Part shown: positions 7,467 to 15,354 of the stretch, in pieces | Layout of the letters: each line of letters starts with the position of its first letter | Position numbering within the stretch: position 1 is the first letter of the stretch | NCBI GenBank assembly: GCA_029781825.1 | Contig: JAKOVY010000027.1 | Span: forward strand, 1-35,260 | From: Bacillota bacterium | Lineage (GTDB): Bacteria; Bacillota; Syntrophomonadia; Syntrophomonadales; DTU052 | Reading direction: 5' to 3' | DNA length: 35,260 nt | The notes under the pieces: model-generated | Told to the model about the DNA's origin: nothing | The model's database searches: none | The model's input: only the letters and a program-made list of their open reading frames with translations | Program-made: the position numbers and the translations under genes

Positions 7467-7696
7467 TGAGTTCTTAATCCGGTTTTGCCGTGGGTTGTCA
7501 TCTCTTGGAATCAATCACCGTTATGCTCTGCTGCTTGGCATGCGTCCTAGTTATATTCCATGACCGTGCCCCTCGTTCCGCGATTGACAGTTTGGCATCT
7601 ACAAAGCTCACACGTTTATCGTTCATCCGTCAAAGCTTTATAATAAAGCAAGGCTTGATTAAAAGCGGTACCGGATGCCGCTGCTTATCGACTCGG

Positions 7697-7797
7697 AAGG
7701 TGGAGGCAGGACATGAAGCCGGATAACAATTCAATGTCCGGGTCATAAATCGTTACCACTGGAAAGGTGGAGGCAGGACATGAAGCCGGATAACAAT
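7697..7797 (+). repeat. Exact 34-bp direct repeat duplicating a gene start, offset 67 bp
   Basis: Positions 7697-7730 and 7764-7797 are identical over 34 bp. The second copy carries the ribosome site, ATG and first six codons of the pseudouridine synthase gene. The first copy therefore has its own ribosome site and ATG (7713) and opens an 11-codon frame (MKPDNNSMSGS) that stops at 7748, just ahead of the real gene. Confidence 0.9.
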
Positions 7798-8688
7798 AGC
7801 CTGGTTTACGTGGTTGATCCGAAGGACAACTATGTCTATCTGCGGGAGGTTCTGACCAACCGCTGGCAGCTCTCCCGTTCTCTGCAGGTCAGGCTCAAAG
7901 CTCAGAACAAAATTAAGGTAAACGGCCAAGTTACCCGGACCAACTACCGGCTGCAGCCCGGAGATATAGTCACCGTAGGCATTGACCTGGAGGAAACGAG
8001 TGATATAACTCCTCTCTATGCTCCCCTGGATATAATCTACGAGGACCTCGATTGCATGGTCGTCAACAAGCCGCCGGGAATGGCGGTCCATTCACCGCGC
8101 GGGGGACCGGAGATAACCCTGGCCAATGCTGTAACCTATTACTGGGTCCGCCAGGGCAAAACGCTTCTGTTCCGTCCTGTCAACCGCCTTGACAAAGACA
8201 CCTCCGGCCTGGTCCTGATCGGCAAGAGCCAGTTTGCCCATCAGGCCATGTACCGTCAGCAGAAAGCCGGGACCATCACCCGCAGGTACCTGGCAGTGGT
8301 TGAGGGAATCGTGGTTCCGGACAGAGGTTCGATTGACCTCCCCATTGCCCATCTCGACCCCGACCTCCGCTCTCGCACGGTTCATCCTACCGGGAAACGA
8401 GCCGTAACTCACTTTAATGTAATCGAGAGATTTAACGGCTTTACCCTGCTCTCCCTGACCCTGGGCACCGGCAGGACTCACCAGATTCGGGTCCACCTCA
8501 GCCATCTTGGACATCCCATTCACGGTGATACCCTATACGGGCATCCCTCTCCTTATATAAGCCGCCAGGCCCTTCACGCCGGCGAGTTATGCTTCCATCA
8601 GCCCCGCACCGGGGAGCCCATACACCTGACGGTCCCATTACCCGATGATATGGCAGAACTGGTGGAGAATCTAAAAGCCGGGAACTGA
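7780..8688 (+). CDS. RNA pseudouridine synthase, RluA family
   Basis: A 302-residue enzyme that isomerises uridine to pseudouridine in rRNA or tRNA. The N-terminal part (about 20-70) resembles an S4 RNA-binding domain ending in LQPGDIVTV. The catalytic block is NRLDKDTSGLVLIGKS, with the active-site Asp at about 136, and the C-terminal block is RTHQIRVHLSHLGHPIHGD. The first residue of the catalytic motif is Asn rather than the usual His, a variant I believe is seen in the family. The RluD-like group is likely, but the target site cannot be assigned. Its ribosome site and start are duplicated 67 bp upstream. A perfect hairpin overlaps the stop codon. Confidence 0.88.
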   Translation: MKPDNNSLVYVVDPKDNYVYLREVLTNRWQLSRSLQVRLKAQNKIKVNGQVTRTNYRLQPGDIVTVGIDLEETSDITPLYAPLDIIYEDLDCMVVNKPPGMAVHSPRGGPEITLANAVTYYWVRQGKTLLFRPVNRLDKDTSGLVLIGKSQFAHQAMYRQQKAGTITRRYLAVVEGIVVPDRGSIDLPIAHLDPDLRSRTVHPTGKRAVTHFNVIERFNGFTLLSLTLGTGRTHQIRVHLSHLGHPIHGDTLYGHPSPYISRQALHAGELCFHQPRTGEPIHLTVPLPDDMAELVENLKAGN

Positions 8689-8705
8689 ATGGCACCTTCC
8701 CGGCT
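8676..8705 (+). terminator. Hairpin overlapping the stop codon of the pseudouridine synthase gene
   Basis: AGCCGGGAA (8676-8684) and TTCCCGGCT (8697-8705) form a perfect 9-bp stem with a 12-nt loop containing the TGA stop. The downstream T-tract is poor, so termination may be partial. Confidence 0.55.
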
Positions 8706-8769
8706 ATCCCGCCGTTTAACATGCCCATGCCTGATCTTGCCGGTATTACCGGGCGCAAAAATCTTCCTC

Positions 8770-8798
8770 TTGTCAAAACGCGATAATCTTAATAGAAT
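8770..8798 (+). promoter_or_regulatory. Sigma-A promoter of the ferredoxin/cytochrome/DUF1858 operon
   Basis: TTGTCA (8770-8775), exactly 17 bp, TAGAAT (8793-8798). The start is predicted near 8805, at the edge of the palindrome at 8804-8822. Confidence 0.65.
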
Positions 8799-8803
8799 CA
8801 AAT

Positions 8804-8822
8804 TATACCCCCTGAGGGTATA
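8804..8822. promoter_or_regulatory. Palindromic operator resembling CsoR-family sites
   Basis: TATACCC-CCTGA-GGGTATA is a 7-5-7 perfect inverted repeat covering the predicted transcription start. The GC-rich core flanked by TATA resembles operators of the CsoR/RcnR/CstR family (copper, nickel or persulfide sensors; pattern ATACCC..GGGTAT). The family assignment is from memory of the site pattern; no such regulator is in the window. Confidence 0.5.
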
Positions 8823-8858
8823 GTATATGGGATAACATCGCGTTGAGGAGGAAGCAAA

Positions 8859-9866
8859 ATGGCGATCAGCAGAAGGACCTTTTTGAAAAGAGCTGCTGTT
8901 TCCGGTATTACTGCTGCAGCCATTATAACCGGCACCAGAAAAGCAGCAGCAGGGGTAACTGCGCAGGGCCAATACGCAACAGTGATTGATCTAACTAAGT
9001 GCGATGGATGCAGCTTATTGGATACCCCCCTATGTATTAGAGCCTGTCGTCGTAAGAACCGGAACAATTACCCGGAGCCGGAAAAGCCGATCATGGACTA
9101 CTGGCCGCAGAAACAGCATGAAGACTGGTCCGACAAAAGAGAAATCACCGACCGGCTTACCCCGTACAACTGGATATACGTTCAGCACCTGGAGGTTGAA
9201 CACCGGGGGGAAACGGTCAAGGTTCATGTCCCCCGAAGATGCATGCACTGTGATAACCCGCCCTGTTCAGCCTTGTGTCCCTTCGGAGTAAACGAAAAGA
9301 CTCCTGAAGGACCGGTGGTCATCAATACCAACGGCTGTTTTGGGGGTGCCAAGTGCCGGGATGTCTGTCCCTGGAAGATCCCCCAGCGTCAGGCAGGGGT
9401 CGGTCTCTATAAAGAGGTGGCCCCCAAGTTTGCCGGCGGCGGAGTCATGTACAAGTGCGACCTGTGCTGCGACCTGGTCCTGCAGGGCCGGGAACCGGCC
9501 TGTGTCACCGCCTGCCCCAAACAGGCCATGCTCTTTGGGCCGAAAAAAAAGATGCAGTCCTATGTCAGAAACTGGGCCGAGGAAAACGGAGGCTATGTCT
9601 ACGGCGATGTTGAGAACGGCGGGACTTCGACCTTCTATATATCAAAGGTCCCATTTGAGGCCATCAGCCGGGCCATCAAGGAACAGGACCTGGATGGGAA
9701 GCCGGGCCGGGTTCCCATGGATGTGGGTGTGGAGAATCCCTTAGACCGGCCGTCCGGTATGCTGGAAGGGTTCCTGCTCGCACCCGTAGCCGGAATAATT
9801 GGCGCCGGTCTGGCTGTATACCGGACCATGAAAGGGGTGGAGGCCGATGAAGATACTCCGGCATAA
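8859..9866 (+). CDS. Tat-exported 4Fe-4S ferredoxin-type electron-transfer subunit (FdnH/HybA-like)
   Basis: A 335-residue protein with a twin-arginine signal (SRRTFLKRAA, residues 4-13) and four cysteine clusters: CDGC..LCIRAC, CMHCDNPPCSALC, CFGGAKCRDVC and CDLCC..ACVTAC. It ends with a hydrophobic helix at about 300-322 (LLAPVAGIIGAGLAVY), so it should sit outside the membrane, anchored by its tail, passing electrons through four Fe-S clusters. This is the beta-subunit layout of formate dehydrogenases and related molybdopterin enzymes. Its gene overlaps the cytochrome b gene by 20 bp. No catalytic alpha subunit is adjacent. GAGGAGGAAG precedes the ATG. It is likely controlled by the promoter and operator at 8770-8822. 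Confidence 0.86.
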   Translation: MAISRRTFLKRAAVSGITAAAIITGTRKAAAGVTAQGQYATVIDLTKCDGCSLLDTPLCIRACRRKNRNNYPEPEKPIMDYWPQKQHEDWSDKREITDRLTPYNWIYVQHLEVEHRGETVKVHVPRRCMHCDNPPCSALCPFGVNEKTPEGPVVINTNGCFGGAKCRDVCPWKIPQRQAGVGLYKEVAPKFAGGGVMYKCDLCCDLVLQGREPACVTACPKQAMLFGPKKKMQSYVRNWAEENGGYVYGDVENGGTSTFYISKVPFEAISRAIKEQDLDGKPGRVPMDVGVENPLDRPSGMLEGFLLAPVAGIIGAGLAVYRTMKGVEADEDTPA

Positions 9867-10668
9867 ATGGGCGATACGCTTTACTCATTGGGTAACGGCC
9901 TTATCCATATTTATTCTCTTTTTTACCGGGTTCGGACAGATGCCCATATACAAAAGGTACTTTTTAGACCAGCTCCCCGGTTTGAGTTGGTCCAGCAACT
10001 TCCTTGTTACCCTGGAGCTTCATTACTATGCTGCAGCGGTACTGATCTTCATCAGCTTCTTCTACGCGGCCTACCTGGTGCTTACCAAAGAATACGACAT
10101 CCTGCCGCGGAAGGGCGATTTCAAGGAGTCCCTGCAGATCTTTGGGTCCCTGCTGGGGCTGGCCGAGGAGCCGGAATCGGATAAGTACCTGGCCGAACAG
10201 CGTTTAGCCTTTGCTGCGACTGCTATTTCGGTACTGGCCCTTATCGCCAGCGGGCTGGTCAAGGTCTACAAAAACCTGCCGGGGACTTATCTTTCACCAA
10301 CGGCGGTCTTTTGGGCAGCCCAGGTCCACAACCTGTTCACGGTCATCCTGCTGCTGTCCATAATTGTCCATCTTGCAGCCTTCATATTGAAGGCCAACCG
10401 CCCGCTCGTGCCCAGCATGTTTACGGGCATGATTTCCGCCAACTATGTCCGGAGGCGTCACGGCAAATGGTGGGCGCGACTGCAGCAGCAGAGGCATATC
10501 AATATAGAGGCAGAGAATCACACTGCCCAATTTGATGAGGAGCAAAGCCCGTGCCGGCCACAGGGATATAATGACACCCAGAAGGAGGATGATGCTGATG
10601 TACAGCCGGAAAACGAGAATCGGTCAGATACTGCGGGAGGTCCCCGGAGCTTATCGAGTCCTGATTAA
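9847..10668 (+). CDS. Membrane cytochrome b (formate dehydrogenase gamma-like)
   Basis: A 273-residue protein with four transmembrane segments: RFTHWVTALSIFILFFTGF near the N-terminus, LELHYYAAAVLIFISFFYAA, FAATAISVLALIASGLV, and QVHNLFTVILLLSIIVHLAA. Histidines in the first, second and fourth are plausible haem ligands, as in FdnI-type cytochrome b556. It would take electrons from the Fe-S subunit to the quinone pool, or the reverse. The gene starts inside the preceding one (GGTGGAGGCCG before the ATG). Its last ~60 residues are hydrophilic and unlike the family, and the final 71 bp overlap the next small gene in another frame. The tail may be real or may reflect a frameshift after about residue 215. 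Confidence 0.8.
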   Translation: MKILRHKWAIRFTHWVTALSIFILFFTGFGQMPIYKRYFLDQLPGLSWSSNFLVTLELHYYAAAVLIFISFFYAAYLVLTKEYDILPRKGDFKESLQIFGSLLGLAEEPESDKYLAEQRLAFAATAISVLALIASGLVKVYKNLPGTYLSPTAVFWAAQVHNLFTVILLLSIIVHLAAFILKANRPLVPSMFTGMISANYVRRRHGKWWARLQQQRHINIEAENHTAQFDEEQSPCRPQGYNDTQKEDDADVQPENENRSDTAGGPRSLSSPD

Positions 10669-10810
10669 TAACGGGGTAAGGTGCTTTGGCTGAGGGGTCC
10701 AGCACCTGACTATCGAGCAGGCTGCTCGGGATCGCGGAGAAAACCTGGACGAATTAATAAAAACACTGGAAGAAATGAGAGCAAAGTATGAGGAAGGCGG
10801 ACCCTCTTGA
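10598..10810 (+). CDS. Small DUF1858-like protein with in-frame UGA, probable selenoprotein
   Basis: An open frame of 70 residues is interrupted only by TGA at 10691-10693. Before it the frame reads MYSRKTRIGQILREVPGAYR then VLINNGVRCFG; after it, GVQHLTIEQAARDRGENLDE then LIKTLEEMRAKYEEGGPS and stop (10808). Together they match the DUF1858/ScdA-N pattern (T-IGEIL..P....L...G..C.GC.....TLEEAA...G.....L...L), with UGA exactly where the second Cys of the CxGC motif belongs, giving C-F-G-U. Behind the UGA lies a SECIS-like hairpin. GGAGG (10584-10588) is 9 bases before the ATG at 10598; ATGs at 10589 and 10592 are too close to it. It is the third gene of the ferredoxin/cytochrome operon. If UGA were a stop, only 31 residues would be made and conserved coding sequence would follow by chance, which is unlikely. 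Confidence 0.75.
10694..10733 (+). promoter_or_regulatory. SECIS-like hairpin directly after the in-frame UGA
   Basis: Arms GGTCC/AGCA/CCTG (10696-10708) pair with CAGG/TGCT/GGATC (10718-10733): 13 pairs with one G-T, a bulged C (10722) and a CG bulge (10727-10728). The apical loop ACTATCGAG begins 16 nt after the UGA and contains Gs, which is the geometry of bacterial SECIS elements bound by SelB. A competing 7-bp stem (10679-10685 with 10701-10707) would place the UGA in its loop. Confidence 0.65.
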
Positions 10811-10828
10811 TAAGGGGTCTGCCCTTTC
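10796..10828 (+). terminator. Hairpin at the end of the DUF1858 gene
   Basis: GGCGGACCC (10796-10804) and GGGTCTGCC (10815-10823) form a 9-bp stem (one G-T) with a 10-nt loop that contains the stop codon; CTTTCC follows. This is a probable operon terminator with a weak T-tract. A TATAAT at 10842-10847 just downstream may serve the next gene, though no good -35 is visible. Confidence 0.5.
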
Positions 10829-10880
10829 CCGCGCCTCGTATTATAATGGATTTAGAAGTCGTAATTTGAGGTCTGGAATC

Positions 10881-11669
10881 ATGTGTCTAATACTCTTTGC
10901 CATTGACTGTCACCCAAAATACCGGCTGGTAGTTGCAGCCAACCGGGACGAATACTATAACCGCGAAACCCTTCCGGCAGCTTTCTGGTCGGACAATCCT
11001 TCAATACTGGCAGGAAGAGATTTACGGCAGGGCGGTACCTGGATGGGGATTACTATTCAGGGGCGGTTTTGCGCGTTAACCAACTACCGCGATCCTTCCC
11101 GGCACAAACCCCATGCGCCGTCACGCGGCCGTTTGGTACAGCGGTATCTGGAAGGAAACACATCCCCGGAGGCCTTCATGCGGGATTTGATAAATGAATG
11201 TGACCGGTATAACGGGTTCAACCTCCTGGCCGGGACTCCGGAAAACCTCTACTACTTCTCCAACCTGGAAAAGGTTATCCGCCCGTTGGAGAAGGGCTAC
11301 CACGGCATCAGCAACAGCTTGCTTGACGTTCCCTGGCCGAAGGTAACCCGAGGGATAAGTTGGCTGGCCGACTGCCTGCAGCAGCAGGAGATCAATCACG
11401 AGGACCTGTTTGCCCTCATGGCCGACAAGGAGTTTGCCGACGACTGTGACCTCCCCAATACCGGGGTTAGCCGGGAAATGGAACGAATGCTGTCTTCGAT
11501 ATTTATCGAGATTCCCGGCTACGGCACCCGCTGTACCACCATACTGCTGGTCGACCGTGAAAACCGGGTCCAGTTCTGGGAGCGGAGCTTCTTCCACGAC
11601 CGGCCCGGCACCTGGGAGGATAAGTATTACACCTTTCGGATCGGGGAATTAAGGGAAGCCTGCGGATAA
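10881..11669 (+). CDS. NRDE-family protein (TANGO2-like)
   Basis: A 262-residue protein opening with MCLILFAIDCHPKYRLVVAA then NRDEYYNR, the signature of the NRDE/TANGO2 family. Mid-protein blocks LAGRDLRQGGTWMGI, ALTNYRDP and ISNSLLDVPWPKV are also typical. The catalytic-type Cys2 is in place as an N-terminal nucleophile candidate. The biochemical function is poorly defined. I chose the ATG at 10881 because the family begins with MC; a longer frame open from 10788 overlaps the previous gene and its hairpin. TGAGGT lies about 9 bases upstream. Confidence 0.85.
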   Translation: MCLILFAIDCHPKYRLVVAANRDEYYNRETLPAAFWSDNPSILAGRDLRQGGTWMGITIQGRFCALTNYRDPSRHKPHAPSRGRLVQRYLEGNTSPEAFMRDLINECDRYNGFNLLAGTPENLYYFSNLEKVIRPLEKGYHGISNSLLDVPWPKVTRGISWLADCLQQQEINHEDLFALMADKEFADDCDLPNTGVSREMERMLSSIFIEIPGYGTRCTTILLVDRENRVQFWERSFFHDRPGTWEDKYYTFRIGELREACG

Positions 11670-11693
11670 GTTTCCAAACCGGTGCGGTTGATA

Positions 11694-13564
11694 CTATCGT
11701 CCTGTGGTCACCTTGATGGCATCGCTGATGAGCGCAGCATAGCATTCGGCGCCTTGGGGACTTAAGTGAACCCCGTCACGATAAAAGTAGGAATCCTTTC
11801 CCTGGCTGGCGGCATACCAATCGACCAGCGTCGCTTGCGAAACTCGGCGGCTGCTTGCGCCAGGCAAGCATTCACCGTGTCCTGCCATCTTTTCGGTACC
11901 CGGGTGTTAACAATGACAATCTGCTCCACATCTCCGAGAGAGTTCAGCAAGGCGCGGAGCTGCTCCATCTGGAAGGGGCCGTTTGAACCCAGTTCAATGA
12001 TAACGTACCTGCCCAGTTTACCTTCCGCCTTGAGCCGGTTCACCACCTCCTGTGCCTGATACATTTGTCTGCCGAGCTCACCATCGATGATGATGCCGGG
12101 AAAGACCTTTTTCAGGTACGGTTCCGCAGCCAGAATGACGGAATCCCCTATCACGGTTATCATTGCATCGGTTTTAACTGTCCAGTCACCCGCCGGGCTA
12201 TTGGCCATTCCCGTTTTTCCTTCCGTTGTTGTTACATTGGATTCTTGGGGATCAACAATTGGCGATGGCGGATTTTCCTCGGGTGGCGGCGGGCTAACCT
12301 TCATCCCCTGGACTCCCGGCGCGTTGGCATAGATGAGTTCCGATGAAAGATTATTAGGACCTGTAACGGCGAACAGCAGCAAAGACACCATCACTGTAAC
12401 CGCGGTAACTCGAAGTGTTAACGGCGATGGGATACGTATTCCTTTCGGCCTCAAGGTAAACGAGCCCCGGCGGATGGGCTCCTCGATGTATTTATAGGAG
12501 GCAGCGGCCAGTATCAGGGTTATCGTTAACTGTATAACCATCCGGCCAATGTTTAACCCCTCGGTATCCACGGCCGGGCTGGTAAGGATAATAACCGGAA
12601 AATGCCAGAGGTACAGGCTGTAGGAACGTACGCCGATCCAGCGGAGCGGTTTACAGCCCAACACTCTTCCGGTCAGGGTGGCCGGAAGAGCCAGTACAGC
12701 GGTCACAACCGCCGTTAAAATCGACAATAAGGCCAGTCCGCCAAGATAAAGCGAAGCGTCATACTCGTTGGTTTTCCACATCATCAGGATAATACCAATC
12801 AGACCCACCGCCCCAATCAGATCAAGAATAAACTGCGACTTACGGGGAAGCTGCCTGGGCAAACTCCGGCTGGGCCATATCATAGCCAGAGCCGCCCCGA
12901 TAAGCAAGGCAAAAGCCCGTGTATCCGTGCCATAATAAACCCGGCTGGGGTCGGTTCCCACATCATATATTAAAGCCATGGCAACAACCGATGCCGCCGC
13001 TCCGGTGAGGGTAAGAAGCATTAATTTTGAGCGCTGCGGAACAATACGCAATAACAATACCAAGATCAACGGCCACAGGAGATAGAATTGTTCTTCGATA
13101 GCCAGCGACCAGAGGTGACCTATCGGAGATGGCGGGCCGAAACTTTCAAAGTAAGATACCTGGCGGAAAATAAGCCACCAATTGTTGAAGTACAGCACCG
13201 CAGACAGGAGATCACCCTTAAGCGAGATGAGCATCGACCGATCGAACAAAAACAAATACAGGGTAACAATACCCAACATCAAAAACAGCCCCGGCATCAG
13301 CCGGCGAATCCTGCGTATCCAAAAGCCTTTAAGGTCAAGCCGCCCGTTATCCTGCCAGTTCGCCATTAACTGGTCAGTAATCAGGTAACCGGATAATACG
13401 AAGAAAACACCAACCCCCAGAAAACCTCCGGAGGCCCAGGATAAATTCAAATGATAGGCGATAACGGCCAGGACCGATATCGCCCGCAGCCCATCTAAAC
13501 CTGGCATGTAACGCTTTTTATCCAGACTGGACTGCATACTGCGTACGCTGTATTGCGTTGTCAT
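11694..13564 (-). CDS. Acyltransferase-3 / SGNH fusion (OafA/YrhL type), frameshifted near its 3' end
   Basis: A membrane O-acetyltransferase. The N-terminal half (about 15-370) has about ten hydrophobic helices with the acyltransferase-3 signatures YMPGLDGLRAISVLAVIAYH, GVFFVLSGYLIT and WSLAIEEQFYLLWP. The C-terminal half is an extracytoplasmic SGNH domain with GDSV and ELGSNGPF. The main frame ends at 11762, but the conserved last SGNH block (YRDGVHLSPQGAECY, with the catalytic Asp-x-x-His pair) lies in another frame that stops at 11694. The switch is near 11834 (after EFRK) and equals one missing base. It probably acetylates cell-surface polysaccharide or peptidoglycan. It is either a pseudogene or a sequencing error. 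Confidence 0.85.
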
Positions 13565-13916
13565 ATGTATATGTGGCCTCCCGCCGCTTTGCCTGATACG
13601 TACTGCGTTTAACCTCTATCTAATATGAAATACGACATTTTGCCTTAATAGTTGCAGGTATAGGCCCATCCATAATTTACCGGATTGTTTGCAAATAAAA
13701 AGCAATCGGGGGTTTGGAATTGGGTGTTAATGGGCGCAAGGTGTTTAAATTCTAGCAAATTACAGTTAAAGGAATGATGCGATAAATTGAGGCCTGCCAA
13801 CAGAAACCTTTTTTCGGAAAGAGAATATTATGATAGAAACCTCCGGGGTGTTGCGCTCGTGGAATTTGCTTCTGCATCCGATTTATAGCGTGATATCACA
13901 CGTTGGGGGAATCATC
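13565..13916. other. Intergenic region between divergent genes
   Basis: This gap of about 350 bp separates the acyltransferase gene (minus) from the cysteine desulfurase (plus). It contains a 10-bp palindrome GTGATATCAC (13890-13899). An in-frame ATG at 13830 would extend the desulfurase by 29 residues unlike the family. No clear promoter or RNA is visible. Confidence 0.4.
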
Positions 13917-15227
13917 ATGCTGCCATTCTCCCTGTCAGGGCATCGTGACAACCTGCGGGACCTGATTGCAGGTTCAAATTTGCATGTCACCCTTGCCAAC
14001 GGTAAACAGGTTCCGCTGATCAACTTCGACAATGCGGCCACAACGCCTCCCCTCAGGTCCGTCCTGGAAGCTATCGAGAGATTTGCGCCCTGGTACGGTT
14101 CCGTACACCGGGGCGGCGGGATCAAGTCGGAGGTCACCACCCGGCTTTATGAAGAAGCCCGTTGGCTAGTCGCAGATTTCGTTGAATCCGACCGCGACCG
14201 CAATGTAGTAATCTTTGTCAAGAATACCACTGAAGCCATCAATAAGCTGGCCCACCGCCTGGCTCAGAATTCCGGTTATCGAAACATAGTCATATCCACG
14301 GTAATGGAGCACCACTCCAACGACCTTCCCTGGCGGAACAAATTCCGGGTCCTGTATGCGGAGGTGGATGAAGCCGGCCGCCTGCGGCTTGACGACCTGG
14401 AAAGGAAGCTGAAAATCTCCCGGGGAAGGGTCCGGCTGGTTACAGTTACCGGTGCCTCCAATGTCACCGGACACGTCAATCCCATCGGAGAAATTGCCCG
14501 CCTGGCTCACCAATACGGTGCCGAAATCATGGTAGACGGAGCCCAAATGGTTCCCCATCTTCCCGTATCCATGAAGGGGTTTGCCGACGGTGAATTTATC
14601 GACTATCTGGCGTTTTCCGCGCACAAGATGTATGCTCCCTTCGGTACCGGTGTTCTGATCGGCCCGCGCAAGACTTTTGAACGCGGGCACAGCGAGATGG
14701 TGGGGGGTGGAACGGTGGAACTGGTCAGCCACCGGCAGGTACGGTGGGCGGAAGTCCCTCACCGGGATGAAGCCGGCACTCCCAACATGATGGGAGTCGT
14801 CGCACTGACGGCAGCGATACAAAGCCTTAAACGCCTGGGTATGCAGCGAGTCATGGAGGTTGAAGGCAAGCTGGCGGATTATGCACGAAGATGCCTTTCC
14901 CGCGTGCCGCGACTGGTATTCTATGGTGATAATCAAAACCACAAAAATAAAGTGGGGATTATATCCTTTAATGTCCTGGGGGTTCCTCATGAAACCGTGG
15001 CTTCTTACCTGGCAAACGAACACGGGATTGCGGTTCGCAGCGGTTGTTTCTGTGCCCAGCCGTATGTTCAGAGACTCTTAAGGGTTTCTCCCGCCGAGGT
15101 AGAACAGGCCTTTGCTACACCCGGTAAACCCCACCGGGGCATGGTAAGGATTAGCTTCGGCTTCTACAACACCACAGCCGAAATTGATGCGCTGGTCAAC
15201 GCTCTTCATGCCTTTCCCTGCGGCTGA
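13917..15227 (+). CDS. Cysteine desulfurase-like aminotransferase class V protein (SufS/Csd group)
   Basis: A 436-residue PLP enzyme. INFDNAATTPP near the N-terminus, EHHSNDLPWR, VDGAQMVPH, the PLP-lysine motif SAHKMYAPFGTG (about 235-246) and RSGCFCAQPY (Cys about 377 and 379) identify a group II cysteine desulfurase or selenocysteine lyase. It would remove sulfur (or selenium) from Cys (or Sec). Catalytic loops of SufS read R(T/S)GxxCAQP, so Cys379 is the likely nucleophile and Cys377 is additional. I chose ATG 13917 with GGGGGA 6 bases upstream; ATG 13830 is an alternative. No suf or isc scaffold gene is adjacent. Given the nearby selenoprotein candidate, a role in selenium delivery is conceivable but only inferred. 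Confidence 0.8.
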   Translation: MLPFSLSGHRDNLRDLIAGSNLHVTLANGKQVPLINFDNAATTPPLRSVLEAIERFAPWYGSVHRGGGIKSEVTTRLYEEARWLVADFVESDRDRNVVIFVKNTTEAINKLAHRLAQNSGYRNIVISTVMEHHSNDLPWRNKFRVLYAEVDEAGRLRLDDLERKLKISRGRVRLVTVTGASNVTGHVNPIGEIARLAHQYGAEIMVDGAQMVPHLPVSMKGFADGEFIDYLAFSAHKMYAPFGTGVLIGPRKTFERGHSEMVGGGTVELVSHRQVRWAEVPHRDEAGTPNMMGVVALTAAIQSLKRLGMQRVMEVEGKLADYARRCLSRVPRLVFYGDNQNHKNKVGIISFNVLGVPHETVASYLANEHGIAVRSGCFCAQPYVQRLLRVSPAEVEQAFATPGKPHRGMVRISFGFYNTTAEIDALVNALHAFPCG

Positions 15228-15291
15228 TGGTGAACAATCCAAGTGTCAAGCTGCTTGCGCCGACCTGAGTGTAAATAAAATAAACTACTCT

Positions 15292-15319
15292 TTGTTATCC
15301 CGATCATAATTTGTAATAT
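15292..15319 (+). promoter_or_regulatory. Candidate promoter of the 15355 regulator
   Basis: TTGTTA (15292-15297), 16 bp, TAATAT (15314-15319). A moderate match, about 35-45 bp before the gene. Confidence 0.35.
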
Positions 15320-15354
15320 GATACTATAAAGAGTAAGGAATCTTTACACAAGCT

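Noticed and set aside
3423-7797. Repeat pairs with about 66-bp spacing as CRISPR remnants
   Set aside because: Each locus has only two copies, the repeats differ between loci, some lie in coding DNA, and no cas gene is present.
10294-10610. Minus-strand frame with very hydrophobic stretches (LLLIKLGSVILCLYI) behind the cytochrome gene
   Set aside because: It is the antisense of acidic and hydrophilic codons of the cytochrome tail; it has no good start and a stop just upstream, so it is a shadow.
10598-10693. Reading the DUF1858 frame as a 31-residue protein ending at TGA
   Set aside because: The domain continues in the same frame with conserved residues, and a SECIS-like hairpin follows, so a true stop is the less likely explanation.
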